From Gelatiniphilus marinus (GTDB taxonomy: Bacteria; Bacteroidota; Bacteroidia; Flavobacteriales; Flavobacteriaceae): DNA of 64,000 nt. The first letter of the stretch is position 1; each line of letters starts with the position of its first letter. Below, piece after piece: positions 45,798-54,033 of this stretch. The stretch is taken from NCBI RefSeq assembly GCF_042678305.1, contig NZ_JBHUDT010000007.1. One strand, given 5' to 3'. Both the position numbers and the translations under genes were made by a program. A model generated the notes under the pieces. It was given only the letters and a program-made list of their open reading frames with translations, made no database searches and was not told the DNA's origin.

Positions 45798-45805
45798 AAA
45801 AGTAA
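45798..45805 (-). promoter_or_regulatory. -7 box of the metK promoter
   Basis: TACTTTTG on the minus strand fits TAnnTTTG. The predicted start, about 45792, lies just before the riboswitch, so the aptamer would be at the very 5' end of the transcript. No clear TTG at -33. Confidence 0.6.
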
Positions 45806-46146
45806 AAAAATAAAAGAATATGCGTGTTAATTTTTCTTTTTTTCAGAAAAACGATTCTGTGAAGCGTGTGTTTTTTATGTTCAACTTAAAAAACAGCTTT
45901 TCTTCCATGCTTAATTTCCGCGAAAGCGTTGCCAGAAGCATAACAGGAACGAAACAACTATTCTTACAAACCAAACTACCATATAATTTGCTGTGCTCAA
46001 TAGCTTGTGCTTATGGCTGTTTTAAGCAATAAAATATTGCGAACGTGTTTTAGCTGTTATTGTGAATTTGATAATAATTTTAAAAGGCAACCTGTTTTTT
46101 TATGATTCTTAAGATTAAAACTTATATTTGGAGGCAAAAAAATAAA
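45806..46146. other. Intergenic region between metK and nhaA
   Basis: About 340 bp between divergent genes. A 70-codon open frame at 45820-46032 is present but begins in the metK promoter region, has Ser/Phe-rich low-information sequence and no ribosome-binding site, so I do not call it a gene. The right end holds the nhaA -7 box (46123-46130). Confidence 0.45.
46123..46130 (+). promoter_or_regulatory. -7 box of the nhaA promoter
   Basis: TATATTTG matches TAnnTTTG; the start of transcription would be near 46136. This places the ATG at 46102 upstream of the transcript and argues for translation from 46147 or 46159. The -33 region lacks a clear TTG. Confidence 0.55.
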
Positions 46147-47466
46147 ATGATTCTAACTATGATAAAAAAAATATTGGTTATGCCATTGCAGAAATTTGTG
46201 AAGATTGAAAGCTTTAGCGGTATTTTGTTATTGGTAGCTACAATAATTGCACTTGTTTGGGCTAATTCCCCATTTGGCGATATATACAGCCAGATATGGC
46301 AATACGATATAGGAATTGCAACCGAGACTTTTGAGTTTAAAAAACCTTTGATACTTTGGGTAAACGATGGGTTGATGGCGGTGTTCTTTTTTTTAATAGG
46401 TCTTGAGATTAAAAGAGAATTACTTATTGGCGAGTTAAATTCACCTAAAAAAATAGCGTTCCCGTTGGTTGGGGCTTTGGGCGGCATGATTGTGCCCGTA
46501 GCTTTGTTTATAATTTTAAATGATAACCCTGAAACCTTTAGGGGTTGGGGCATACCCATGGCGACAGATATTGCTTTTTCGTTGGCCATTTTAAATGCCT
46601 TGGGAAACCGTGTGCCTTTAAGCCTTAAAGTGTTTTTAACAGCCTTTGCCATTGTTGATGATATTGGAGCGGTGTTGGTTATTGCCTTGTTTTACAGTGG
46701 CAGCATTAACATTAGCTTGTTGTTGATTGCCATGGCGTTGTTGGCGGTTTTATACTTGTTCTCGAACAAAGGGGTATATTCTGGTTATGTGTTTTTCTTC
46801 TTTGGAATCATTATTTGGTTCTTGTTCTTAAAATCTGGCATTCACCCAACTGTAGCAGGTATTTTAATTGCTTTTTCGGTCCCTATAAGACAAAAGATAG
46901 ATACTTCTACATTCTTGGTGCAGCTAGAAAATGTGTTTAAGAACATTAAAGGTGCTACAGATTCTAAAACCCCTATATTATCGAGTGAGCAAATAGCACA
47001 TATAGACGATTTACAGGATTGGACGTCTAAGTTCCAGTCGCCTTTACAGCGCTTAGAGCATAATTTGCACAGTTTGGTAGCTTATTTTATTATTCCGGTA
47101 TTTGCTCTGGCAAACGCTGGTGTGCTTATTGATAGCTCTGTAGCCATAGAAACCAACTTGGTTATTAAAATTGTTGTTTGTTTGGTGTTGGGTAAAGGGC
47201 TTGGTATTCCTCTTGTTATCCTTTTAGCAAAAAAAATGAAATTAGTTACCGTGCCGTCTGATATAAATACAACAAAAATTATTGGGGTTTCCTTTGTGGC
47301 AGGTATTGGTTTTACCATGGCTATTTTTATTGCCACTTTAGCATTCGAAACAGCACCGCAATTTATAGACTCTGCTAAAATAGGAATCCTTATTGGTTCT
47401 CTTATTTCTGGAGTAGTTGGGTATTTGATTTTAAGGATGAACTCTGCAAAAGCACAGGTAAGCTAA
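46147..47466 (+). CDS. nhaA: Na+/H+ antiporter NhaA
   Basis: A 439-residue membrane protein. The start at 46147 is preferred over 46102 because the -7 box lies between them; 46159 is also possible. FSGILLLVATIIALVWANSPF, WVNDGLMAVFFFLIGLEIKRE, GWGIPMATDIAFSLAI and AFAIVDDIGAVLVIALFY are the NhaA signature stretches, the last two carrying the sodium- and proton-binding Asp residues. An insertion of about 40 residues with low similarity (near residues 270-305) is common in this family in Bacteroidota. It removes sodium and regulates cytoplasmic pH, useful in sea water. Confidence 0.95.
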   Translation: MILTMIKKILVMPLQKFVKIESFSGILLLVATIIALVWANSPFGDIYSQIWQYDIGIATETFEFKKPLILWVNDGLMAVFFFLIGLEIKRELLIGELNSPKKIAFPLVGALGGMIVPVALFIILNDNPETFRGWGIPMATDIAFSLAILNALGNRVPLSLKVFLTAFAIVDDIGAVLVIALFYSGSINISLLLIAMALLAVLYLFSNKGVYSGYVFFFFGIIIWFLFLKSGIHPTVAGILIAFSVPIRQKIDTSTFLVQLENVFKNIKGATDSKTPILSSEQIAHIDDLQDWTSKFQSPLQRLEHNLHSLVAYFIIPVFALANAGVLIDSSVAIETNLVIKIVVCLVLGKGLGIPLVILLAKKMKLVTVPSDINTTKIIGVSFVAGIGFTMAIFIATLAFETAPQFIDSAKIGILIGSLISGVVGYLILRMNSAKAQVS

Positions 47467-47485
47467 ACGGGGCTGCTACCGTTTA
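47464..47485 (+). terminator. Short hairpin overlapping the nhaA stop codon
   Basis: TAAACGG (47464-47470) pairs with CCGTTTA (47479-47485) around an 8-nt loop, beginning within the stop codon. The T-rich tract comes only at 47502-47507, so termination efficiency is uncertain; the larger inverted repeat that follows could also serve. Confidence 0.45.
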
Positions 47486-47488
47486 AAA

Positions 47489-47596
47489 GCCATTGTTTAT
47501 ATTTTTTAGTGTGGTAAAATATAGTTTTTGCCGTGGTACTGTGCTGTTATTATAAACACTGCGCTGCCAATAAGCTAAATAAATATAAACAATGGC
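47489..47596. repeat. 16-bp perfect inverted repeat flanking the AraC-gene leader
   Basis: The arm 47489-47504 (GCCATTGTTTATATTT) is the exact reverse complement of 47581-47596, with 76 nt between. The right arm includes the ATG (47592-47594) of the AraC-type regulator gene. Nested AGTGT (47507-47511) and ACACT (47556-47560) could extend pairing inside. No target-site duplication is visible at the ends, so a mobile-element origin is not supported, though size and repeats are MITE-like. Confidence 0.8.
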
Positions 47597-48431
47597 CATT
47601 GAAAATATACCTGAAATATACATTAAAGATTCAAAACCGAATCCAGATGTTTTTGTGTACGATTTTAAAATGGCCACCGATGTAATAAAAAGCAAGGTAA
47701 ATTTAAGCATGCACATGTTCAGCTTTTTGCAAGTTGGTAAAAAACAGGTGCATTTTGCAGATACCTCTGTGGCTGTAAACAAAAACCAATCTTTACTTCT
47801 TAAAAAAGGGAATTGGCTTTGGACTGAATTGTTAGATGCTGATGCTAATTATTTTTGTAAACTATTGTTTTTTTCGGAGGATAAACTTCTGGAATTTTTA
47901 AACAAACACGAAGACAGCCACCAAGCAAACGAAGATGAAATTGCGTATTTTGTAATTGAAAACGACAGTTACATTAACGCTTATATAAATTCGCTATCCA
48001 CAATAAGCAAGGCGCCTGCAATCTTTAAAGATAATTTGCTTTTTGTTAAGTTTGAAGAAATCATGCTATATCTTATCAATAAATATGGTTCTAAATTTAA
48101 ACAATACCTCCAGTCTTTAATATCAAAAGAGATTTCGCCTTTTAAAACAGTGATAGAGAGCAACGTTTACTCAAATTTAAAGTTAGAGGAAATTGCTTTT
48201 CTTTGCCACATGAGCTTATCTACTTTTAAACGCCATTTTATAAATGAGTACAAAGTATCACCCGGAAAATGGATAAAAGATAAACGCCTAAAAAAAGCCA
48301 AAGAAACTCTAGAGCAAGGGCATTTAAAACCTTCAGATATTTATTTTGATTTTGGGTACAACAACCTTTCTAACTTTAGTATTGCCTTTAAAAACAAATT
48401 TGGGATTAATCCCAGCGACATAGCTTCGTAA
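47592..48431 (+). CDS. AraC-family transcriptional regulator
   Basis: A 279-residue protein. The N-terminal 170 residues are a cupin-like sensing domain (KKQVHFADTSVAVNKNQSLLLKKGNW). The C-terminal 100 residues hold two helix-turn-helix units: NLKLEEIAFLCHMSLSTFKRHF and LKPSDIYFDFGYNNLSNFSIAFKNKFGINPSD, the standard AraC signature. The start codon lies in one arm of a 16-bp inverted repeat, suggesting control of its own translation or transcription. Possible target: the GlcG-like gene 130 nt downstream, by proximity only. Confidence 0.93.
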   Translation: MAIENIPEIYIKDSKPNPDVFVYDFKMATDVIKSKVNLSMHMFSFLQVGKKQVHFADTSVAVNKNQSLLLKKGNWLWTELLDADANYFCKLLFFSEDKLLEFLNKHEDSHQANEDEIAYFVIENDSYINAYINSLSTISKAPAIFKDNLLFVKFEEIMLYLINKYGSKFKQYLQSLISKEISPFKTVIESNVYSNLKLEEIAFLCHMSLSTFKRHFINEYKVSPGKWIKDKRLKKAKETLEQGHLKPSDIYFDFGYNNLSNFSIAFKNKFGINPSDIAS

Positions 48432-48434
48432 TGC

Positions 48435-48458
48435 TTTAAAAACAACTTCGTTTTTAAA
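48435..48458 (+). terminator. Hairpin after the AraC-type gene
   Basis: TTTAAAAAC (48435-48443) and GTTTTTAAA (48450-48458) form a perfect 9-bp stem with loop AACTTC, starting 3 nt after the stop. T-rich sequence follows at 48467-48472. It is AT-rich, so a moderate terminator at best. Confidence 0.55.
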
Positions 48459-48499
48459 TTCCGACCTTTTTTCATAAGTCATTGAACTGTTTTGGTAAC

Positions 48500-48528
48500 T
48501 TGTTGCAATAACCTAGGCGGTATATTTG
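48500..48528 (+). promoter_or_regulatory. Consensus flavobacterial promoter of the GlcG/HbpS-like gene
   Basis: TTG at 48500-48502, an 18-nt spacer, and TATATTTG at 48521-48528 fit the consensus fully. Transcription should begin near 48534, 28 nt before the ATG at 48562. Confidence 0.75.
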
Positions 48529-48561
48529 CACCATAAATAAAAATACTTAAAACAGACAATT

Positions 48562-48960
48562 ATGAACATTACATTACAACAAGCAGAAAAAGCAATTGAA
48601 GCTGCAAAACAAAAGGCGGTAGCTATCGATACCAAAATGAACATTGCAATTGTAGATGCAGGTGCAAACCTAGTAGCCTTTGGACGTATGGATGGCGCTT
48701 GGTTAGGCTCTTTAGACATCTCAATTAAAAAAGCAAAGACAGCCCGTTATTTTGATATGAATACAGGTATTGTTGGAGAATTATCGCAACCAGGTGGTTC
48801 TTTATACAACATAGAGCACTCAAACAACGGATTAATAACCTTTCCAGGAGGTGTGCCAATTAAAAACGATGCGGGCGATATTATTGGAGCCATTGGTGTA
48901 AGCGGGAGCTCGGTTGAAAACGACCACGCTGTAGCAGAAACAGGAGCATTAGCTATATAA
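48562..48960 (+). CDS. GlcG/HbpS-like (DUF336) protein
   Basis: A 132-residue cytoplasmic protein. LQQAEKAIEAAKQKAVAIDTK, NIAIVDAGANLVAFGRMDGAW, SIKKAKTARYF, FPGGVPIKND and GAIGVSGSSVENDHAVAETGA are the marks of the GlcG/HbpS family. Members bind haem (HbpS) or have unknown roles near glycolate or corrinoid genes. It is monocistronic here, with its own promoter and terminator. The AraC regulator directly upstream may control it. Confidence 0.9.
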   Translation: MNITLQQAEKAIEAAKQKAVAIDTKMNIAIVDAGANLVAFGRMDGAWLGSLDISIKKAKTARYFDMNTGIVGELSQPGGSLYNIEHSNNGLITFPGGVPIKNDAGDIIGAIGVSGSSVENDHAVAETGALAI

Positions 48961-48982
48961 GTAAATACTTGGTTAATAGCAG

Positions 48983-49023
48983 AAAAGAGGATGTACTAAT
49001 TGCTTAGTATTCCTCTTTTTTTT
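48983..49023 (+). terminator. Rho-independent terminator after the GlcG-like gene
   Basis: AAAAGAGGA (48983-48991) pairs with TCCTCTTTT (49011-49019), with further imperfect pairing of TACTAA and TTAGTA inside, and runs into a T tract up to 49023. Confidence 0.88.
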
Positions 49024-49053
49024 GTTTAATAATTATAACAATCAACATTACAA

Positions 49054-49713
49054 ATGAAAAATAAAGATTTAAAAAATTACATAGCAGAATTTATAGGTAC
49101 GTTTGCCCTTGTGTTTTGTGGAACTGGGGCTGTTATAGTTGATCAACAAACTAACGGAAGCCTTGGCTTGTTAGGGGTTTCTCTTTCTTTTGGAATAATT
49201 ATAACCGCTATGGTATATGTTTTTGGCAACATTTCAGGAGCACATATTAATCCTGCTATTACCATTGGTTTGGCATTCGGTAATCTTATTTCAAAAAAAA
49301 CGCTATTATTTTATGTTGCATTTCAGGTTTTAGGTGCAATAACAGCAAGTATCTTACTTAAACTTATTTTTAATGAAAGTTTGTTTCTGGGTGCTACAAT
49401 TCCTTCAGGAACTATAATTCAATCATTTATTATCGAATTTGTATTAACTTTCTTTTTAATGCTTACTATTTTAGGGATAACAACTCAAAAAGATAAAGAA
49501 GTATCATCGTTATCTGGTCTTGTTATAGGAGCTGTTGTGGTTGGTTTTATTTTATTCTCCGGACCTATTTCGGGTGGTTCTTTTAATCCTGCAAGAAGTA
49601 TTGCTCCTGCTTTAGTTTCTGGAAATTTAACGATGCTATGGATTTTTTTAACTGCACCAACAATAGGGGCTATTGCTGCAATGTTAGTTTGGAAAGTACT
49701 CAAACAAAAATAA
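49054..49713 (+). CDS. Aquaporin / MIP family channel
   Basis: A 219-residue protein with six helices and the two half-helix motifs HINPAITIGLAFG and SFNPARSIAPAL. AEFIGTFALVFCGTGAVI is the family start. Between water and glycerol channels I favour the aquaporin type because of its short length and the absence of the usual GlpF loop insertions, but selectivity-filter residues were not aligned. It may support osmotic adaptation, as do NhaA and MscS nearby. Confidence 0.92.
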   Translation: MKNKDLKNYIAEFIGTFALVFCGTGAVIVDQQTNGSLGLLGVSLSFGIIITAMVYVFGNISGAHINPAITIGLAFGNLISKKTLLFYVAFQVLGAITASILLKLIFNESLFLGATIPSGTIIQSFIIEFVLTFFLMLTILGITTQKDKEVSSLSGLVIGAVVVGFILFSGPISGGSFNPARSIAPALVSGNLTMLWIFLTAPTIGAIAAMLVWKVLKQK

Positions 49714-49779
49714 AAGTAGAGCATTTAATTTATACTACAAGATGTTTTAAAACATAACAAAATTAAAAATAAATAAGTT

Positions 49780-50289
49780 ATGAGCAGAGGATTTGTTAAA
49801 GAAGACGATCAAGAAGAAACTCCGTTGGTGCCGCCCAGAGCCGACTTGCCAGAGGGTGTTATAAATTATGTTACACAAGTTGGTTTTGATGAACTTTTAA
49901 CCGAAAAGCACAATCTTGTAAAAGAAATTGAGCAGTTGAAAATTGCAGATGATAAAGATAGGCGCATAGCATCAAATTACTTAAACGCTAAATTACAACT
50001 ACTAAGCCAAAGGATTTCTATAGCCAAAATAATTGATTTGACTTTACAGCCAGAGGATGAGATACGTTTTGGCGCAACCGTAACACTTAAAATAGGTGCA
50101 GAAAAAAAAGCTGAAAAATATCAGATTGTGGGCGTTGACGAGGCCGATATTTCCAAAGGAAAAATAGCATTTGTTTCTCCAATAGCCAAAATGTTAACAC
50201 ATAAAAAGGTTGGAGACCAAGTTGTTTTAAAACTAGCAAAGGCAGAAAGGGTTTTTAAGGTTTTAAACATTGCCTATGTGGTTAAGTAG
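49780..50289 (+). CDS. GreA/GreB-family transcription elongation factor
   Basis: A 169-residue protein. The N-terminal half is a coiled coil (TEKHNLVKEIEQLKIADDKDRRIASNYLNAKLQLL), followed by an FKBP-like C-domain (FGATVTLKIGAE, YQIVGVDEADISKGKIAFVSPIAKML, HKKVGDQVVL). The acidic tip of canonical GreA is not evident in the short coiled coil, so this is probably a Gre-like factor rather than the housekeeping GreA. The N-terminal 30 residues are charged and Pro-rich. Confidence 0.9.
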   Translation: MSRGFVKEDDQEETPLVPPRADLPEGVINYVTQVGFDELLTEKHNLVKEIEQLKIADDKDRRIASNYLNAKLQLLSQRISIAKIIDLTLQPEDEIRFGATVTLKIGAEKKAEKYQIVGVDEADISKGKIAFVSPIAKMLTHKKVGDQVVLKLAKAERVFKVLNIAYVVK

Positions 50290-50575
50290 CTGTTGCAATG
50301 GCTCATAGAAAAGCTATAATCATAACTTGTTTTTTCTGCTTTAAATCTTAAATACAAAAATAATACAGCTACCTCTGCTGTTACATTAAAAGAGGTAAGC
50401 CAAACTTGGTGTTTGGGTTAATTTCAAAACGTGAAATTAAAGTCTTATTATTCACAATCGTAACCTTTTTTCTTTACTATACTATTGGTTTTTTTTACAA
50501 ACCTTATATTAGCGTATGAAACAATTTACTTGGGGTATTATAATATTTTTTATAACCAAGAATTTTCAGGAGCTA
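50290..50575 (+). promoter_or_regulatory. Leader region of the FUSC gene with pseudoknot-forming repeats
   Basis: Three elements are seen. First, ACAGC (50365-50369) pairs with GCTGT (50377-50381), and the whole 7-nt loop TACCTCT (50370-50376) is complementary to AGAGGTA (50391-50397), as in an H-type pseudoknot. Second, TTAATTTC (50418-50425) pairs with GAAATTAA (50433-50440). Third, TTG (50485-50487), a 17-nt spacer and TATATTAG (50505-50512) form a near-consensus promoter whose start would fall at about 50518. Confidence 0.45.
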
Positions 50576-52738
50576 ATGCAGTTCATGAAAAGTAATAGTT
50601 TTTCAAAGGGTTTGCTGGTTTGTGTTGCAGTTAGCGTACCTATTATATTTGGTGTCTTGTTAGGCCATCTTGAAATTGGGTTAGCACTGTGTTACGGTGC
50701 CTTTTGGAGCTCTCCCAGCGATGTTAGTGGTAGTTTTTTACACAAAAAAACAGGAATTCTTATTTCTGCTGCACTGGTTGCTACTGTTGGTTTTATAGGG
50801 GGTTATCTTTATTACGAAACGTGGCTTCCTCTACCTATTCTTGGTGTTTTAGGTTTTGGTATTTCTTTTATTTCAGTTTATGGCTTTAGGGCTTCGTTAA
50901 TTAGTTTTTCTGGCCTTACTGCTTTGGTTCTTAGTTTTGCTCACGATTCTGAAGTGTTAGAAATATATCAATATGCACTTCTTGTAGGTCTTGGTGGCAT
51001 TTGGTATTTATTCTTGGCTAAAATTTGGAACCGTATAAACCCTAAGGCAGAAGCCGAAGAGATTTTGTCTAAAACTTTTATGTACACCTCAGAATTTCTC
51101 GAAACCCGTGGTAAATTGTTTGGTAATCGTAAAGATCGCAAAAAGCTACAATCCCATCTCTACTATCTGCAAAGCGAATTAATAAAACAACATGAAACGC
51201 TAAGGGAAATTTTGATTCTGTCTCGAAAAAGTTCGGGGCGGTCACATTATCATGGTAAAAGACTATTGGTTTTTGTGCAGTTGGTTGAGATGCTAGAGAC
51301 GGCTATAGCCAACCCAGTTGATTATGATAAGATGGATATATTGTTTAATAAACACCCTAAATTCGCAAAAAGTTTCCAAGAGCTAATCTTTGGAATGGCC
51401 AAACAACTAAAAATTATTGCCCAATCTGGGAACAATACCAGTAAGATTCCAAAAAACGAAATACAGACTAAAGATCTGGAAAAGTTAAAAAAAGATATTT
51501 TTGCCTTAATCGACGTGCAAAACAACAATAATACCGAAGATTTTCTTGTACTTAGTAACCTCTTTTCGTATCAGGCAAAACAGTTTAAAAAACTCAATAG
51601 AATAAAATGGCTGTTAGGAAATCCAGATATTGGTCCAGAAGAATTTATTGCTAACGAAGTTGCCAAAAAATTCTTAGTAAGACAAGATTACGATCCTAAG
51701 TTGTTGCTGTACAATTTAAGTTTTCGTTCTAGTATTTTTAGGCATTCGTTAAGACTAGCTGTAACCCTAATGGCTAGTTATGCCCTGGGAAATTTATTTC
51801 CCTTCCAGAATCCACATTGGATTTTATTAACCATAATTGTTATAATGCGACCTAGTTATGGGTTAACAAAAGCGCGCTCTAAAGACAGGGTTTTAGGTAC
51901 GCTTATTGGCGCTGCGGTTGCCGTGGCTATGGTTTATTTAATACAGAACCCTTATGCTTATGGGGTTTTAGGAGCCGTTTCGTTAATTATTGCTTTTGCC
52001 ATGGTGCAAAAAAACTATAAAGCATCAACAACCTTTATTACGCTAACGGTTATCTTTGTATATGCCATAACACATTCTGATGTACTATCCGTTATTCAAT
52101 ATCGAATTTTAGACACTTTGGTTGGTGCGGTGCTCGCATATATGGCTATGTTATGGCTTTGGCCAGCTTGGGGTTTTTTTGAAATTAAAGAGAATATTAA
52201 AAAAAGCGTTAAGGCTAACCAAGAATTTTTGTCTCACATATCAAACTATTATCAGCAAAAAGATAAGCTTTCCATAGGCTATAAGGTTTCACGTAAAAAT
52301 GCTTTTTTAGAGACTTCAAACCTAAGTGCAGCCTTTCAGAAAATAACCCAAGAGCCCAAATCGAAATTAAAAAATCAGGAAAAGATTTACGAATTGGTTG
52401 AGCTTAATCATACATTTTTGTCATCGCTGGCATCCTTGAGTACCTATATTCAGCTATACCAAACCATAGAAACACCTGATGAGTTTAAAGCTGCAATTTC
52501 TAAAATAAATAAAATCCTTTTAGAAATAATTCAAGTATTAAAAGGAAAAACTTCTGATGCCATACCTTTAATTTCTGATGATGAAGCCTTTTTTGAAAGC
52601 CAGTTAACAGCACTCAGGTCTCAAAAAAGTCGAGAAGAAAATTTACAACATAGCCATTTAGTATGGGAGCAACTGCAGTGGCTGTTTTCAATAAGCCATA
52701 AAATGCTAAAACTAACAAAATCGGTTAAACTAGATTGA
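50576..52738 (+). CDS. FUSC-family (YccS/YhfK-like) inner-membrane protein
   Basis: About 720 residues. The start at 50576 is chosen because AGGAG precedes it and the likely promoter sits so that an ATG at 50516 would lie at the transcription start; 50588 is a further option. Two membrane blocks of about six helices each (residues about 10-150 and 380-530) are separated and followed by cytoplasmic helical domains. FGVLLGHLEIGLALCYGAFWSSPSD and HWILLTIIVIMRPSYGLTKARSKDRVLGTLIGA are the FUSC signatures. Members resemble aromatic acid exporters and fusaric acid resistance proteins; substrate here unknown. Confidence 0.88.
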   Translation: MQFMKSNSFSKGLLVCVAVSVPIIFGVLLGHLEIGLALCYGAFWSSPSDVSGSFLHKKTGILISAALVATVGFIGGYLYYETWLPLPILGVLGFGISFISVYGFRASLISFSGLTALVLSFAHDSEVLEIYQYALLVGLGGIWYLFLAKIWNRINPKAEAEEILSKTFMYTSEFLETRGKLFGNRKDRKKLQSHLYYLQSELIKQHETLREILILSRKSSGRSHYHGKRLLVFVQLVEMLETAIANPVDYDKMDILFNKHPKFAKSFQELIFGMAKQLKIIAQSGNNTSKIPKNEIQTKDLEKLKKDIFALIDVQNNNNTEDFLVLSNLFSYQAKQFKKLNRIKWLLGNPDIGPEEFIANEVAKKFLVRQDYDPKLLLYNLSFRSSIFRHSLRLAVTLMASYALGNLFPFQNPHWILLTIIVIMRPSYGLTKARSKDRVLGTLIGAAVAVAMVYLIQNPYAYGVLGAVSLIIAFAMVQKNYKASTTFITLTVIFVYAITHSDVLSVIQYRILDTLVGAVLAYMAMLWLWPAWGFFEIKENIKKSVKANQEFLSHISNYYQQKDKLSIGYKVSRKNAFLETSNLSAAFQKITQEPKSKLKNQEKIYELVELNHTFLSSLASLSTYIQLYQTIETPDEFKAAISKINKILLEIIQVLKGKTSDAIPLISDDEAFFESQLTALRSQKSREENLQHSHLVWEQLQWLFSISHKMLKLTKSVKLD

Positions 52739-52770
52739 TATAAATCATTTTTAATACCAAAAAATAAGCT

Positions 52771-52778
52771 TATATTTG
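52771..52778 (+). promoter_or_regulatory. -7 box upstream of dps
   Basis: TATATTTG, a perfect TAnnTTTG match, 35 bp before the dps ATG. The -33 position has TTT rather than TTG, so the promoter may be weak or depend on an activator. Confidence 0.6.
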
Positions 52779-52813
52779 GTTGATATAAAAAATCAGAAAA
52801 TAACTATAAAAAA

Positions 52814-53281
52814 ATGAAGAATTTAGTAGGAATAGACCGAAACAAAGCCGAGAAATTAGTTGTAGAACTAAATGTTTTATTGGCCGATTACGAAATATTT
52901 TATCAAAATTTAAGAGGGTTTCATTGGAACATTAAAGGAAAGCAATTCTTTGAACTGCACGAAAAATTTGAAGAATTTTACAACGATGCCTTTGTGAAAA
53001 TAGATGAAATCGCAGAACGTATTTTAACACTAGAAGGCGAGCCGCTGCACACTTACACAGATTACCTTAAAACCACCGAAATAGAAGAAGCAAAAAGTAT
53101 TACAGACGGTAACAAATGTGTAGAGGTTATAGTAAATAATTTTTCAACACTTATTACAAAAGAGCGCCTTATTTTATCTATAGCAGCAGATGCAGACGAT
53201 GAAGGAACGGTAAGCTTAATGAGCGATTATATTTCTGAAACAGAGAAAACCCTTTGGATGCTAAACTCTTATTTAAAATAA
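52814..53281 (+). CDS. dps: Dps-family ferritin-like DNA-protection protein
   Basis: A 155-residue four-helix protein. YQNLRGFHWNIKGKQFFELHEKFEEFYNDAFVKIDEIAERI is the Dps core; His (FHW) and Glu/Asp residues of this stretch form the inter-subunit ferroxidase site. It oxidises iron with peroxide and stores it, protecting DNA in starvation and oxidative stress. Monocistronic, followed by a hairpin. Confidence 0.95.
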   Translation: MKNLVGIDRNKAEKLVVELNVLLADYEIFYQNLRGFHWNIKGKQFFELHEKFEEFYNDAFVKIDEIAERILTLEGEPLHTYTDYLKTTEIEEAKSITDGNKCVEVIVNNFSTLITKERLILSIAADADDEGTVSLMSDYISETEKTLWMLNSYLK

Positions 53282-53300
53282 TTATAAAGACCCCAAAAAT

Positions 53301-53332
53301 AAATCCATAATGCTACTTTGTATTATGGATTT
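53301..53332. terminator. Hairpin downstream of dps
   Basis: AAATCCATAAT (53301-53311) and ATTATGGATTT (53322-53332) form a perfect 11-bp stem with a 10-nt loop, 20 nt after the stop. There is no long T tract after it, so it may act as an RNA-stabilising or factor-assisted end. Confidence 0.6.
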
Positions 53333-53421
53333 AACTTAAAGCTAAAACTTATTGCCAATAATTAATAACAATCGTTTCTTAGGTTAAATCTTAAAATGAA
53401 GTAAATAAGCAAAGACCAATT

Positions 53422-54033
53422 ATGCATGAACTTGCTGCAGCTTTTATTTTTTTATTTGCTGTTATTGATCCAATAGGCTCGGTACCTGTTTTTATTGCTG
53501 CAACAAAAGAGTTTAACGAAAAAGAAAAAAGACACATTGCTTTTAAAGCTGTTCTAGTGTCTGCCTTAATACTTCTATTTTTTATTGTTGTAGGAGAATT
53601 GATTCTTGATGCAATTAACGTTTCTTTATCTTCTTTTCAAATTGCTGGAGGAATAGTACTTTTTCTTTTTGCTTTAACCATGATATTTGGAGACAGCAAA
53701 CCAGAGGCAGAAATAAAAACCATTAAAAACACAACCGAAATCGCTGTTTTCCCTATGGCTATGCCCTCAATAGCTAGCCCTGGTGCGATGCTGGCAGTGG
53801 TGTTGCTAACTGAAAATTCAGAATACAGTATATGGCAACAGTTTCAATCTAGTTTAATCTTAATGGGGGTTTTAATTATGGTTTTAATTTTATTGTTATT
53901 AGCTACTAAAGTGCATAAAATAATAGGTAATGCCGGAGCCAGTGTTATTAGTAGGGTAATGGGCTTGATTATGTCTGCAGTTGCCGTTGCAAATATTATA
54001 GATGGAATTAAAATATCTTTTAATTTGGGGTAA
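53422..54033 (+). CDS. MarC-family integral membrane protein
   Basis: A 203-residue protein with six hydrophobic segments. LFAVIDPIGSVPVFIAATKEF is the MarC/UPF0056 signature, and AVFPMAMPSIASPGAMLAVVLLT the second repeat motif. Function of the family is unclear; the early link to multiple antibiotic resistance was not upheld. It is the first of a run of envelope-stress genes in the same orientation, 151 nt before cls. Confidence 0.92.
   Translation: MHELAAAFIFLFAVIDPIGSVPVFIAATKEFNEKEKRHIAFKAVLVSALILLFFIVVGELILDAINVSLSSFQIAGGIVLFLFALTMIFGDSKPEAEIKTIKNTTEIAVFPMAMPSIASPGAMLAVVLLTENSEYSIWQQFQSSLILMGVLIMVLILLLLATKVHKIIGNAGASVISRVMGLIMSAVAVANIIDGIKISFNLG

Noticed and set aside
45820..46032. 70-codon open frame between metK and nhaA
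   Set aside because: Starts within the metK promoter region, no ribosome-binding site or recognisable domain, composition unlike neighbours; treated as intergenic.
46102..46146. Longer N-terminus for NhaA from ATG 46102
   Set aside because: A TATATTTG -7 box lies at 46123-46130, so this ATG would not be transcribed; extra residues are not NhaA-like.
47489..47596. MITE or insertion-sequence remnant
   Set aside because: Repeats and length would fit, but there is no target-site duplication and no second copy in the window; kept as an inverted repeat only.
48494..48508. Sigma-54-like TTGGTAACTTGTTGC before the GlcG-like gene
   Set aside because: The GG-to-GC distance is one base short of the required spacing, and a perfect TTG-N18-TATATTTG promoter explains the region.
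50365..50397. preQ1-I riboswitch
   Set aside because: Layout is similar but conserved loop and tail nucleotides of preQ1-I are not present, and the downstream gene is not a queuosine gene.
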